A stretch of 64,000 bases of DNA from an uncultured Adlercreutzia sp. (GCF_958431955.1 NZ_CAUASN010000004.1:1-64000); one strand, 5' to 3'; numbered from the stretch's first letter, positions 34,434 through 43,726 are shown. The notes: a model not told the origin generated them from the letters alone. Made by a program: numbers and translations.

Positions 34434-34961
34434 TTACTTCTTATCGGCGGAACTCGTCGCCAAAACGGCACCAAGGACCGCCAAAACGGCGCCGAGAAGC
34501 ATTGCCGTCAAAACAACGAGGGCCGAGTCCTGCACCACCACAACAGGCAATGCTCCCAGCGCAAGCGAGCTCGCTATCGTACAAGGATAGAAAAGCGCAC
34601 CGTAGACGCCGCCCACAACGAGGGCGGCCCGTTCCGAGGACTTGCGCAAAGCTCCATAGGCCACGCTGGCCACCGCCATGGGAGCGAGGGAGGACGCCCC
34701 CATGACAGGGCTCATCAAGAAAAGTAGCAGCGAGAACAGGGCAATCGCCGCTACCACTACGGAAAAGAGCAAACCCTTCCGCAAGCTGAAAGTGAGCGCG
34801 AAGGCAGAGAGCGGCGCCACCAAGACGGCATGAAACCCAAAAACCCACGGAAGCGCCTGGGCTGCCGGCCGAGTCATAAGCCCGAACGCCAGCAGTGCCG
34901 CAAGCAAGACCAGCGCCCCGAACACCTGACGAGCGGCGCCCCTCAAGGTTGGCGAAACCAT
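34434..34961 (-). CDS. Small polytopic membrane protein of the dms operon
   Basis: A 175-residue protein with five or six hydrophobic segments and no recognised motif. It starts at ATG 34961, overlapping the TorD-like gene stop by one base (TAATG), so the two are coupled. Together with the next gene it occupies the place where a DmsC/NrfD membrane anchor would normally be encoded. Confidence 0.6.
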   Translation of the reverse strand: MVSPTLRGAARQVFGALVLLAALLAFGLMTRPAAQALPWVFGFHAVLVAPLSAFALTFSLRKGLLFSVVVAAIALFSLLLFLMSPVMGASSLAPMAVASVAYGALRKSSERAALVVGGVYGALFYPCTIASSLALGALPVVVVQDSALVVLTAMLLGAVLAVLGAVLATSSADKK

Positions 34962-35641
34962 TATTCACCAGAGCCTTCCGAAAGCCAAGCGCTGTCCTCG
35001 GCAACAAAGTCGCGCACGAACGCGGCCCAGCCCCGGTAATAGCTCCCCGGCGCCTCACCCACACGCTCGCTGAAGGCCTCAACCCAACGCCCCAGGTGCC
35101 TTGCAAGAAAACCAGCTTGGGCCCGATGCCAGCGTTCTGCTGTGTCGGCGTCACCTGTCTCGACAGCCTCAGATTCGCGCTGGGCCAGCTCAGCCATGAA
35201 CTCCAGCTCATAGCCTATATGATCGTCGGGCACCTGGTTGCGTCGCGCCACAGCAAGACCGCAGCACTCATATTCGTCGCGCACCTGCTTGGTTGTCTCG
35301 GTAAGCAGTCGGCGCGGAGAGCCTCGATAGAGCGACTCGTATAGCGGTGCCAAAGGAGGGCGCGGGCCGACGAAGAGCTCGGCATACTCACTCCGCACCC
35401 GCGTTCCCAAAGAGCTGTCCTCCGAGTCGAGCGAGGCAAGATGGACCAGCAACGCATGCTCGCAATCCAGACTCCAGCCCTCACCTGCATCCAGTGCGCT
35501 TCGGGCGGCGCGAATGCTCTCGGACAATTTCTCGTCGGACGGCTCCTGGAGAAAGGACTGGGAAGCCAGCCCGTAGAGCGCTGATCGCCACTGTGCATAC
35601 TCCGCGCGCCCACTGGCGTCCATAGCCGCAAACTCTCTCAT
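34961..35641 (-). CDS. TorD/DmsD-family redox-enzyme chaperone
   Basis: A 226-residue cytoplasmic all-helical chaperone. Family features: the YAELFVGPRPPLAPLYESLYRG motif and the HIGYELEFMAELAQRE helix. The start at ATG 35641 has a GGAGGGAGG site. It should bind the Tat signal of the reductase and hold it until cofactor insertion. It lies directly between dmsB and the membrane genes. Confidence 0.85.
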   Translation of the reverse strand: MREFAAMDASGRAEYAQWRSALYGLASQSFLQEPSDEKLSESIRAARSALDAGEGWSLDCEHALLVHLASLDSEDSSLGTRVRSEYAELFVGPRPPLAPLYESLYRGSPRRLLTETTKQVRDEYECCGLAVARRNQVPDDHIGYELEFMAELAQRESEAVETGDADTAERWHRAQAGFLARHLGRWVEAFSERVGEAPGSYYRGWAAFVRDFVAEDSAWLSEGSGE

Positions 35642-35663
35642 GGCCGGCCTCCCTCCAAACTTC

Positions 35664-36182
35664 TTAAGCAATGGGGATAAAGCGCATATTGGGGTCGGTC
35701 GCCTCAACGGTGAATCCGACGCCTTCGGCCACGCCGCCCTGGGCTTCCAGATCCTCAATGGTGCCCACGGCAAGCACTTTCACCGGGCAAGCGTCCACAC
35801 AAGCCGGATTCTCACCCTTGTCTAGGCGGGCGGCGCACATATCGCACTTCACCATGCGATCGTTCAAATCGTTCTCCTGAGGAGCACCGTAGGGGCAGGC
35901 CTTCGCGCAGGAATAGCAACCGATGCATACCTCGGGGTCGTGCACCACGATGCCATCCTCGCGCTTATGCACCGCGCCTGTAGGGCACACATCAACGCAA
36001 GCCGGATTGTTGCAGTGGTTGCAGGCCAGGGAAATGTACGGACCCTTCAGCTCAATCTGCGAGCTGGATGCTTGACGTGGGTAGATGCCGGGGGTCAAGC
36101 CGTGACGCGCACGGCACGCAGCTTGGCAAGTCTGGCAACCGATGCAGTACTTCTGGTCAAGAAGAAATCCCATCTGGGTCAT
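35664..36182 (-). CDS. DmsB-type four-cluster ferredoxin subunit
   Basis: A 172-residue electron-transfer subunit with four [4Fe-4S] motifs: CIGCQTCQAAC, CNHCNNPACVDVCP, CIGCYSCAKACP and CDMC...CVDACP. It has no signal sequence and should be exported by hitch-hiking with the Tat-bearing catalytic subunit. It sits 27 bases after dmsA and passes electrons to its Fe-S/molybdenum centre. Confidence 0.93.
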   Translation of the reverse strand: MTQMGFLLDQKYCIGCQTCQAACRARHGLTPGIYPRQASSSQIELKGPYISLACNHCNNPACVDVCPTGAVHKREDGIVVHDPEVCIGCYSCAKACPYGAPQENDLNDRMVKCDMCAARLDKGENPACVDACPVKVLAVGTIEDLEAQGGVAEGVGFTVEATDPNMRFIPIA

Positions 36183-36209
36183 TTCAGTATCCTTTCCACA
36201 AACAGGCGC

Positions 36210-38513
36210 TTAGGCCTTGGCGATCTCAACGAGGCAACTCTGGAAGGCGACACCACGGCCGAAATCAGCTTGGGAATCGGTGGTTACGCAGTTGACGTTC
36301 TCCACGCCAGTCACCGTCGACCAGGTGCTTTTGTACGTGCAGGCGGTGCCGGGCGCCATAACCCCCTCCATGACGCGCGCCTTGCGACTCAGCGAGCCAC
36401 GATCGTTGTAAACAGTAACCTCGTCGCCATCGCTGATGCCGCGAGCCTGAGCATCGGCCTCATTCAGGTACACATAACTCTCGCCGAACAGCAGGTTGTT
36501 GTCTTCCATGTTGCCGAACACGCCGTTCAGGAACTCCTTTGCACTGGGGCTCACCAACGCAAGCGGATACTTGGCGAACAGCTCGGGAGCCTGCGTCTCG
36601 CTCTCAGGATCCGGCGTGTAAATCACCGTACGCGTGCCGTGATCAGCCTTAAGCTCATCACAGGCGAACTGGAACTTCTTGGAGGGGGTATCGAAGCCCT
36701 CCTTCAACTGCGCCTCCCAGGTCTTGGGGGCCACATCATACCAGCCGTTTTTCACCAGATCATCGTAGGTATAGTCCTTGCCATCGAGGAAAAGAGCCCG
36801 CATGTCGTCATAGGTGCGGCTGAACACCGCATCGTCATAGCCCATGGCCTGGCCGAGCAAGTTGCACAGCTCCAAATTGTCCTTGCACTCGCCCAGAGGC
36901 TCGATAACCTTCTCGTTGAAGCAATCATAATTATGGCCGTAACCGCCGTTGAACTCCTCATACTCGAAGAAGGTCGGAGCCGGCAGCACAATGTCGGCGT
37001 ATTCCACCGTCGGCGTCACAAAGATATCGTGCACCACCGTGAACAAATCCTCACGCTCGAGGCCCTCGCGCACCAGGTTCTGATTCGGGTTGGAAACCAT
37101 GGGGTTGCCGCCGAAGATCATAATGGAGCGAATAGGATTCGTGGCAAAATCATGGCCCTCGCCATAGTTCACACCCGTCAGCACCTTACCGAGTGCCGGC
37201 GAGGAGTAGTTGCGAATGGTGGAGGCATCGGAGGATTCTGAGGGGACGGTCTCGGTGAACATCTCCAGATTTGCCGCCGTATTCACCCCGTACCCGCCCG
37301 AGCTCGTCATGTTGAAGTAGCACTCAGGGTGACCGATAAGACCAGTGAGCAGCTTAATGGAGATATGGCTCATACCGCCGTTGTTGCGACGCCCCAACTG
37401 CAGGCCCGTCTTCAGGCAAGCGCTCTCTCGGTTCTCCCACAAAAGCTCGGCAAACTGGCCAACCTGCTCAGCAGGAATACCACATTCGGAAGCTACCTTG
37501 TCGGCCGTCCACTCCGCGGCAGACTTGGCGTAGTCCTCATAACCGATGGACCACTCTGCGATGAACTGCTCATCAATTTTGCCAGCATCCATAAGGTACT
37601 TGGCTACGCCGAGCGCAAAAGCGCCGTCGGTACCAGGCTTCAACTGCACGTGCAGATCAGCCCACTCGCATTCCGGAACACGCACTGGATTCACCACGGC
37701 AATCTTGCCCCCGGCCTTGTGCATGTCTTTGATGAATTTCATGGTGTGCAAGCTGCCCGCGGAGGGGTTGTGCGCCCAAGAAATGTACAGATCCTTGCTA
37801 GCAATATCCTCAGCCCTCATCACGGTAATAGACCCCGTCGTATAGGGAAGCGAGAACACATACCCGTTGTTGCACATGCTCGCTTCGTGATAGGTGGCGC
37901 CCATCTTAAAGAAGAGAGGCTCAAGGCAGCGGCGATGAATAGCGCCCTGATTGCCCTGATAGCGGAACCAAGTGATAGCTTCGCCACCGTTTTCGGCAAT
38001 AATCTGCTTCCAAGTATCAGTGATGGCCTGAATGGCCTCGTCCCAATCGATGCGCTCGAAGGTGCAACCCGGGCCCTTCTTGCCCGTACGCTTCATGGGA
38101 TAGAGAATGCGGTCCTCGCGATAAACGTAATCGACGTAGTTCTGAGTCTTCACGCATAAACCGCCGGCTGTATAGGGGTTGCCCTTATCTCCACACACCT
38201 GCACGAGGCGCCCATCGACGACCTTGCTCATAATCATGCAGGTGTCGAAGCAATTGCGCGAGCAAGCGCTGTGATGCCATTCGCCCTCGGCAGTCTCTGC
38301 CTCATATTGATAGCCAATGGCGGAAACATCGCCTTCGCCCGTCTCGGCCAGCTCGTCGGCTGCCTGCTGCTTAGGGGCGCAACCCACCAAGCCCGCGCCA
38401 GCAACCCCCAGCGACAGGCCCGCCAAGGCCGACCCTTTCAGGAACCCACGGCGGCTCACCTTTCCTCCTTGAGCAGAGCCGGACATCAGAGTAATGCCCT
38501 GATTCTCTTTCAT
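36210..38513 (-). CDS. DMSO-reductase-family molybdopterin catalytic subunit (Tat lipoprotein)
   Basis: A 767-residue enzyme. The Tat motif VSRRGFLKGS and lipobox-like LVGC (near residue 45) predict export and lipid anchoring. The [4Fe-4S] ligands are CSRNCFDTC plus a distant Cys in GGLCVKTQ. Molybdopterin-domain features include WFRYQGNQGAIHRRCLEPLF, KLLTGLIGHPECYF and the C-terminal DGDEVTVYNDRGSLSRKARV. A Cys in HEASMCNNG is a candidate metal ligand but I cannot assign it. The start at ATG 38513 follows AGGAGGAG. The substrate (S- or N-oxide, or an organic compound) is unknown. Confidence 0.88.
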   Translation of the reverse strand: MKENQGITLMSGSAQGGKVSRRGFLKGSALAGLSLGVAGAGLVGCAPKQQAADELAETGEGDVSAIGYQYEAETAEGEWHHSACSRNCFDTCMIMSKVVDGRLVQVCGDKGNPYTAGGLCVKTQNYVDYVYREDRILYPMKRTGKKGPGCTFERIDWDEAIQAITDTWKQIIAENGGEAITWFRYQGNQGAIHRRCLEPLFFKMGATYHEASMCNNGYVFSLPYTTGSITVMRAEDIASKDLYISWAHNPSAGSLHTMKFIKDMHKAGGKIAVVNPVRVPECEWADLHVQLKPGTDGAFALGVAKYLMDAGKIDEQFIAEWSIGYEDYAKSAAEWTADKVASECGIPAEQVGQFAELLWENRESACLKTGLQLGRRNNGGMSHISIKLLTGLIGHPECYFNMTSSGGYGVNTAANLEMFTETVPSESSDASTIRNYSSPALGKVLTGVNYGEGHDFATNPIRSIMIFGGNPMVSNPNQNLVREGLEREDLFTVVHDIFVTPTVEYADIVLPAPTFFEYEEFNGGYGHNYDCFNEKVIEPLGECKDNLELCNLLGQAMGYDDAVFSRTYDDMRALFLDGKDYTYDDLVKNGWYDVAPKTWEAQLKEGFDTPSKKFQFACDELKADHGTRTVIYTPDPESETQAPELFAKYPLALVSPSAKEFLNGVFGNMEDNNLLFGESYVYLNEADAQARGISDGDEVTVYNDRGSLSRKARVMEGVMAPGTACTYKSTWSTVTGVENVNCVTTDSQADFGRGVAFQSCLVEIAKA

Positions 38514-38603
38514 CACTTCTCCTCCTCGCATCTTAGGTACGCAGGGTCGCGGTCTCTCGTTCCCCGACCGAGGAGAAGTATTGCTTAGGCGATATTTTCG
38601 CAC

Positions 38604-38622
38604 ATCCTAACGAGTTTGGGAT
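38604..38622. promoter_or_regulatory. Motif B upstream of dmsA (ATCCYAA-N5-TTRGGAT)
   Basis: ATCCTAACGAGTTTGGGAT. Its outer arms are symmetric and it matches (reverse orientation) the motif at 38646-38664, with centres 42 bp apart. It lies about 90 bases before the dmsA start. Confidence 0.6.
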
Positions 38623-38645
38623 TTTGCGATTCTCCCTTAAATGGC

Positions 38646-38664
38646 ATCCCAAAGTCTTTAGGAT
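38646..38664. promoter_or_regulatory. Motif A upstream of dmsA (ATCCYAA-N5-TTRGGAT)
   Basis: ATCCCAAAGTCTTTAGGAT is a 19-bp near-perfect palindrome. It recurs, with changes, at 38604-38622 and at 40298-40316, before the adjacent LuxR regulator gene, so it is a likely binding site of that regulator. Confidence 0.65.
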
Positions 38665-38703
38665 GGGCGAAAGAAACACCTGGTCGGAACCTCGCTATTG
38701 GCT

Positions 38704-40237
38704 CTATTCGGAACCCTTCGCAATGAGCTCCTGGCGCGTGCGGACGCCCACCTTCTCGTAAATATGCTTCACGTGGGTCTGCACGGTGGACTGGCTGATG
38801 CACAAAAGCTCTGCGATAGCGGGCACGTTGCGCCCCGAAAGCAGCAACTCTGCCACTTCCGATTCACGGGCCGAGAGCCCGTACCGCTCAACCCAGTGCG
38901 CGACAATCGCCGACGGCGTAGAGCCTGGGCGACTGTCGCCCGCAGAAACCTCTGCCACGCCCATGGCAGCACGTGATGCGCTGGCAACGGCACCTGTCTC
39001 TGGCGGAGTCGCCCTCTGCTCCTGAGCTTGCTTCGCCAGAGCCATTTCAAGCTCTGCTTTTTGGAATGTGGTATTCACGCGCATGATAGAGAGAATAACA
39101 GCAATGACAATGGCGTTGGCACATACGAGCAGCAGCACGGTAAGAGTAGAAGATTGCACCGGGACAATGAGTAGGCCGGCAAGCAGGCCGACGGCCTCCG
39201 CCATACTCAAGATGGCGAAACCGCAGCCAAACAACATGCGCGACGAGTATCCCCGGCGTCGGCAAATGGCCGCAAAGTGCGTAACGAGCTGCACCTCGGC
39301 AATATTATGGGCCGCAAACACCATAGCGAAAGCAAGTATCTGCACATTCGAATCGATAACGGCCACTACGGTAATGCCCGCGAACGTCAACGGTACGAAT
39401 ATCCAAAAACGTCTTCACTGCCGGTAATCGCAGCACGTAGGTGAGCACCGCGAGCACGAGCGAAACGATGACTATCAGTGCCGCCACCGAAAGCGAAAAC
39501 GTCAGGAAGTCGGAACCTTGAAACAAACGCGAGACAGCCAGGGGCCACATCAGGCCAAATGTAAGCCACAGCACCGATGTGTACGCAGAGATCTTCCACT
39601 TGGTAAAGCGGCTACGTGCCGGCTCCTCCACCTGCGGCAGGAGCGGTTTTTGAGATTCTCCGCCTTCGTGAACACGGCGATAAGCCAAATCATGCAGAAG
39701 AACCATGCCGCATGCCAAAGGCAACAGCACCAGCACGGGCACGGCAATGGCTACGGCGTTGTTCGCTACCAGCGCATAGACAACCGCACCAAGAGCCATA
39801 GCCACGGGAACGACCCTCATGCTTAGGCGAACACTCAAGCTTCCATCCATTTTTCCGAACGCCAGAGAGAGGCACGCATCGCCCAGGCCGGCAAGGGCAA
39901 AACCACCAAGACCAACTGCGAATGCCCCGGGGAATGTGCCATTGGCTACAACCGCAAGCAGCACGCCTGCCATAGCGGCACCTGTACCGAGCTGGATAAT
40001 CGCTTTATCTGAAGGCATCCGATCCGCTGCGCGCGAACAGAAGAACACGCCCACTGATCCTACGGCAAACGCGAGCAGAAAAGCCAGACGCCCTCCAGCC
40101 AGCAGCCCATAGGCATCAGTCGCCCGAACTACTGCAACGGGCGAAAAGAACAGCCCCATCCGCCATGCGAAAAGGAAGGCCTGACCACACAGGCGCAGAG
40201 GGGGAAGTTGAAGTCGCGTACTCATGACTAGTAGCAT
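38704..40237 (-). pseudogene. Membrane-anchored LuxR regulator of the dms operon, frameshifted
   Basis: Two overlapping frames together encode one protein of the window's LuxR type. The N-terminal frame (from ATG 40237 or 40225) covers about eight hydrophobic segments up to LRLPAVKTF. The C-terminal frame continues with IFVPLTFAGITVVAVI, four more segments and a LuxR domain (LSARESEVAELLLSGRN ... STVQTHVKHIYEKVGV). The switch falls at a run of five A (39405-39409 on the plus strand); removing one base restores a single frame reading KTFWIFVPL. It is therefore either a recent mutation, a sequencing error, or slippage. It lies directly upstream of dmsA. Confidence 0.8.
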
Positions 40238-40297
40238 AGCATCCTCATGCTCGAAACGCACGACTAACTTCCCCCCAGCCCCTCCACTCGGGAAAAT

Positions 40298-40316
40298 ATC
40301 CCCCAGTTTTTAGGAT
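40298..40316. promoter_or_regulatory. Motif C upstream of the dms LuxR gene
   Basis: ATCCCCCAGTTTTTAGGAT matches motif A at 38646 in 16 of 19 positions and lies about 60 bases before the regulator start. It suggests autoregulation. Confidence 0.55.
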
Positions 40317-40337
40317 GGAACCGATTAAGGAAACTTA

Positions 40338-40356
40338 GAGTTCCTTGGTGGAACTC
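40338..40356. repeat. Short hairpin in the regulator upstream region
   Basis: GAGTTCC pairs with GGAACTC around TTGGT (7-bp perfect arms). No T-run follows on either strand, so an operator or structured leader is as likely as a terminator. Confidence 0.35.
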
Positions 40357-40440
40357 AGTAGATTCCATCTGAATCCGTGAATTATGTTGCAAGTCCTAAG
40401 AATCGAATCCACGGATTTTGGGCATCTGGCAAAATCTTTG

Positions 40441-40536
40441 TCAAATATCGGCGGGAGTTACAACCATCCAACTCTTTTTATCGTTCAGCAACAGCAAAAG
40501 TTCGCCTTCGAAATAGAACTCTTCTTTCGTCCTCCC
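40441..40536 (-). pseudogene. Short C-terminal coding fragment
   Basis: A minus-strand frame reads EEFYFEGELLLLLNDKKSWM and ends VVTPADI-stop at 40441-40443. It has protein-like composition but no start codon or ribosome site, and directly follows the DUF4143 ATPase gene. Probably a gene remnant; family unknown. Confidence 0.25.
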
Positions 40537-40567
40537 TATCGTGGGGCCCCGGCCAGTGCCTCCGTTT

Positions 40568-41926
40568 TTATGCCTCTAGCAGCCACTTCCAGGCAGGGCG
40601 AACCCTGACGATTCCTTCCTCTACCGGTACATCTAATTCGTCGTCGAACGTTAAAATGAGCGCTTCCTCTTTGTGGAAGCGTTTCATGGCTTCTCGCAGA
40701 GCCGATACCTCGCGCTCTCGAGTTTTCGGGCTGCCCATATCGAAGCATACTTGGACGAGCGTCGATACTTCATCGAGCGCAGCATCGCCTTCGATGAAGT
40801 CGATCTCTTTGCCCGAGCAGAGCTTCAACATGGCAATATCGCCGAGCCTTCCCGTGCGGCGACGGCGACGCAGTTCCAAATAAATTGCCGTCTCGAAGGC
40901 GAAAGTCAGCCCGTCGTCTGTAGCGATAGACGATGCCCAATAAAGCCCTGGATCAGCTGCGTACAGCTTCAAACCGCCAAGCCGAATCTTCTGAGCCGAA
41001 TAGCTGAACTCGAACACTTGATATACCAAGTGAGCGTCTTCGAACGCATCAATCAGCTCGGTCACACCAGCACGACCCGGTGAATAACCGGCTTCGCGGC
41101 TTTTGTTGTCCAGGCGCGAAATAGACACATCGCGCGCGCTTGACGTAAGCGCCGTGCGCGACAACGAGCGGGCAAAAGCCGCGTTCGAGAACCCGAACCG
41201 CTCCACCACGTCGCGCGCTACCGTCAGCTGGGCATAGCTCTGCAGAAGCTGGGCGCGCTCCAAATCATCGAGCCCTTGGGCCGCGGGAAATCCGCCTTCC
41301 ACAAGGTATTCGCGCAGAGACTTCTTCAGCGAGGAGGACAGCACCTTGCTATCCAGCGACCCGCCTACCGGCTCCTCCCCCCGAGCACGCAGATACTCCC
41401 GGAAGCTATAGGGCAAGAGCTCATAGGAAATCGAGCGTCCGCGAAATTCCGTGGACACGTCTTCCGAAAGCATACGCGACGACGATCCCGTAACATAGAG
41501 GCACACCTTCTCGGTATCGAGGATACGCCTCACCGTGACATCCCACGCAGGGACATCCTGCACCTCATCCAAGAACAGATAAGCCCCCTCCTTCCGGGCG
41601 CGCGGGTGCAGTTCGTAAAACTCTTCGATCACTTCGTTTACCAGCCCGTCCGGATAGGGGCGCAGACGATCGTCGTCGAAGTTGAAATAGCAAACGCACT
41701 CAGAACTCACTCCCGATTCCAACACGGCAAGAAGTTCCTGATACATACGAAAGGTCTTGCCCGACCGACGCATGCCCACAATCACCTTAGCGGTAGAGCC
41801 AATCTTAGGCCTCCGTATTTTTCCGAGGGGCAAGTCACGCGGAACCAATTCCTCGGCAACAGCCGGGAGTACCTGACTTTCAAAATCGTTCAGCAGATAT
41901 CGAATGGTGGCGCGATAGCCTTCCAT
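40568..41926 (-). CDS. AAA_14/DUF4143-type ATP-binding protein
   Basis: A 452-residue protein. Walker A GMRRSGKTF lies at residues 51-59, Walker B AYLFLDEVQDV near 115, and LYVTGSSSRML is sensor 1. The C-terminal DUF4143 domain ends with a nuclease-like segment (ELRRRR, GKEIDFIE). These proteins are abundant in gut anaerobes and archaea; their function is unknown, and some act like mobile or defence-linked ATPases. The start is ATG 41926. Confidence 0.8.
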   Translation of the reverse strand: MEGYRATIRYLLNDFESQVLPAVAEELVPRDLPLGKIRRPKIGSTAKVIVGMRRSGKTFRMYQELLAVLESGVSSECVCYFNFDDDRLRPYPDGLVNEVIEEFYELHPRARKEGAYLFLDEVQDVPAWDVTVRRILDTEKVCLYVTGSSSRMLSEDVSTEFRGRSISYELLPYSFREYLRARGEEPVGGSLDSKVLSSSLKKSLREYLVEGGFPAAQGLDDLERAQLLQSYAQLTVARDVVERFGFSNAAFARSLSRTALTSSARDVSISRLDNKSREAGYSPGRAGVTELIDAFEDAHLVYQVFEFSYSAQKIRLGGLKLYAADPGLYWASSIATDDGLTFAFETAIYLELRRRRRTGRLGDIAMLKLCSGKEIDFIEGDAALDEVSTLVQVCFDMGSPKTREREVSALREAMKRFHKEEALILTFDDELDVPVEEGIVRVRPAWKWLLEA

Positions 41927-41959
41927 AACACCCTCCTCGGAGAATATCCCGAAACTGTC

Positions 41960-41990
41960 ACAGATTTTAGCAGTTTTTTCTTAAATCTGT
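41960..41990. promoter_or_regulatory. Inverted repeat upstream of the DUF4143 ATPase
   Basis: ACAGATTT (41960-41967) and AAATCTGT (41983-41990) are perfect inverted copies, with further ATCTGT and CTGTCACAG half-sites beside them. The AT-rich block likely contains the ATPase promoter and an operator. Confidence 0.4.
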
Positions 41991-42011
41991 AAATATCTGT
42001 TACAGGTTATG

Positions 42012-42045
42012 AAAATAGGAAAAGACGAGCCGATCATTCGGCTCG
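42012..42045 (-). terminator. Terminator of the PurF-like gene
   Basis: CGAGCCGA (42026-42033) pairs with TCGGCTCG (42038-42045) around a 4-base loop. On the minus strand the stem is followed by TCTTTTCCTATTTTC. Confidence 0.75.
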
Positions 42046-42081
42046 CCTAAGAATTTAGCCTGAGAAAGCGATCAAGCGCCG

Positions 42082-43506
42082 CTATTCCCGGCCGTCCCAG
42101 CAGTAGGTGCAGATCTTCTCGGGATCGATGCCGATGGCCTCGATCATGCCCTGGAGGCTCTGGTAGCTGAGGGAATCGAAGCCCATGTCCTCGCAGATGG
42201 TCTTCAGCAGGCACTGGCCGCGCTCGGTGTTCGCGTCGGCGTACTCGGCCAAATGATCCAGGCCCTCCTCGCCTTCCAGCTGATCCACCACGCGGCGCGC
42301 GATGAGGTCCATATCCGACTTGCTCGACGAGAAGCTGAGGTACTTGCAGCTGTACATGATGGGCGGGCAGGCGCTGCGCATGTGCACCTCGGCGGCACCG
42401 GAATCGTACAGGAAGTTCACCGTCTCGCGCAGCTGGGTGCCGCGCACGATGGAGTCGTCCACGAACAGGAGCTTCTTGTCGCGGATGAGCTCGGGCACGG
42501 GCACCTGCTTCATGTTGGCGATCTTGTTGCGCAGATCCTGGTTCGCCGGCATGAACGAGCGGGGCCAGGTGGGCGTGTACTTGATGAACGGGCGCCCGAA
42601 GGGCATGCCGCTTTCCGTGGAGTACCCGATGGCATGCGGCACGCCGGAGTCGGGCACGCCGGCCACGTAGTCCACCTCGGGGCACGCGCCGCGGCCGGCC
42701 TCGTCGCGGGCCATGATGGCGCCGTTGCGGTAGCGCATCACCTCTACGTTCATGCCCTCGTAGTTGGAATTGGGATAACCGTAGTACACCCACATGAACG
42801 CGCACATCTTCATCTCGTCGCGCGCCGGCGAGAGCACCTCCACCGCATCGGGCGTGAGCCGCACGATCTCGGCCGGCCCCAGCTCGTACTCGTCGTGATA
42901 ACCCAGCTTGTGGTAGGCGAACGATTCGAAGGCCACGCAATGGCCGTCGCCGTCGCGCCCCACGAGCACCGGCAGGCGTCCCATGAAGTCCCGGGCGGCG
43001 ATAAGGTCGCCGTTGTCGGTCATGATGAGCAGCGTGAGCGAGCCGTCGATCTTCGACTGCGCGTACTGGATGCCGGATACCAGGTCGTCCTTCTGGTTAA
43101 TGAGCGCCGCCACCAGCTCGGTGGCGTTCACCGCGCCCGAGCTCAAGGCCATGAACTGGCTGTTGCGTGCGGCGAAGTACTCCTCCACCAGGGCCTCGGC
43201 GTTGTTGATGGCGCCGATGGTGGTGAGCGCGAACGTGCCCAGATGCGAACGCACGAGCAGCGGCTGCGGGTCGGCGTCGGAGATGCACCCGATGGCGCTC
43301 GTGCCGTGGAACCGCACGATGTCGTCCTCGAACTTGGTGCGGAAGGGCGTGTTCTCGATGGAGTGGATCTGGCGCTGGTAGCCGTCCTCGTGGTCGAGCA
43401 CGATCATGCCCGCGCGCCGCGTTCCCAAATGGGAGTGGTAGTCCACCCCGAAGAAAACGTCCATCACCACATCGCGCTGGGAAACTGCCCCGAAAAAGCC
43501 GCCCAC
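42082..43506 (-). CDS. PurF-like amidophosphoribosyltransferase lacking the catalytic Cys
   Basis: A 474-residue PurF homologue. I place the start at GTG 43506 (MGGFFGAVSQRDVV), which has GGAGG five bases upstream; ATG 43518 would add four residues. The phosphoribosyl-binding loop LLFVDDSIVRGTQ is intact, as are YTPTWPRSFMPANQ and the Cys-rich C-terminus. In canonical PurF residue 2 is the nucleophilic cysteine of the glutaminase domain (MCGIFG); here it is glycine. The protein may use free ammonia, or may have another role. Similar Gly-Gly-Phe-Phe-Gly starts are, to my recollection, a recurring variant in anaerobes. Confidence 0.8.
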   Translation of the reverse strand: MGGFFGAVSQRDVVMDVFFGVDYHSHLGTRRAGMIVLDHEDGYQRQIHSIENTPFRTKFEDDIVRFHGTSAIGCISDADPQPLLVRSHLGTFALTTIGAINNAEALVEEYFAARNSQFMALSSGAVNATELVAALINQKDDLVSGIQYAQSKIDGSLTLLIMTDNGDLIAARDFMGRLPVLVGRDGDGHCVAFESFAYHKLGYHDEYELGPAEIVRLTPDAVEVLSPARDEMKMCAFMWVYYGYPNSNYEGMNVEVMRYRNGAIMARDEAGRGACPEVDYVAGVPDSGVPHAIGYSTESGMPFGRPFIKYTPTWPRSFMPANQDLRNKIANMKQVPVPELIRDKKLLFVDDSIVRGTQLRETVNFLYDSGAAEVHMRSACPPIMYSCKYLSFSSSKSDMDLIARRVVDQLEGEEGLDHLAEYADANTERGQCLLKTICEDMGFDSLSYQSLQGMIEAIGIDPEKICTYCWDGRE

Positions 43507-43543
43507 GACATCCTCCATCTCGGAAAGCCTGACTGACTCCGTT

Positions 43544-43574
43544 AGTATAAATGGTGCGGCTGCGCGAATGTTAA
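43544..43574 (-). promoter_or_regulatory. Candidate promoter of the PurF-like gene
   Basis: TTAACA (43569-43574) and TATACT (43544-43549) on the minus strand, with a rather long 19-base spacer, about 40 bases before the start. Confidence 0.4.
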
Positions 43575-43726
43575 TCAGCCGTTAAAAGGACGAAAGAATC
43601 TGTGAGAGCGCCGGCGCCGGCCCGGCAGCCTTCGCGGGAGAGCGCGCGGACCCGACCGTGAGCATCGGCAGCATCTCAGCCGTGCGCCCGACCCGGCCCC
43701 GCGCCCCGTGTCGCGTCCGCCTCCCG

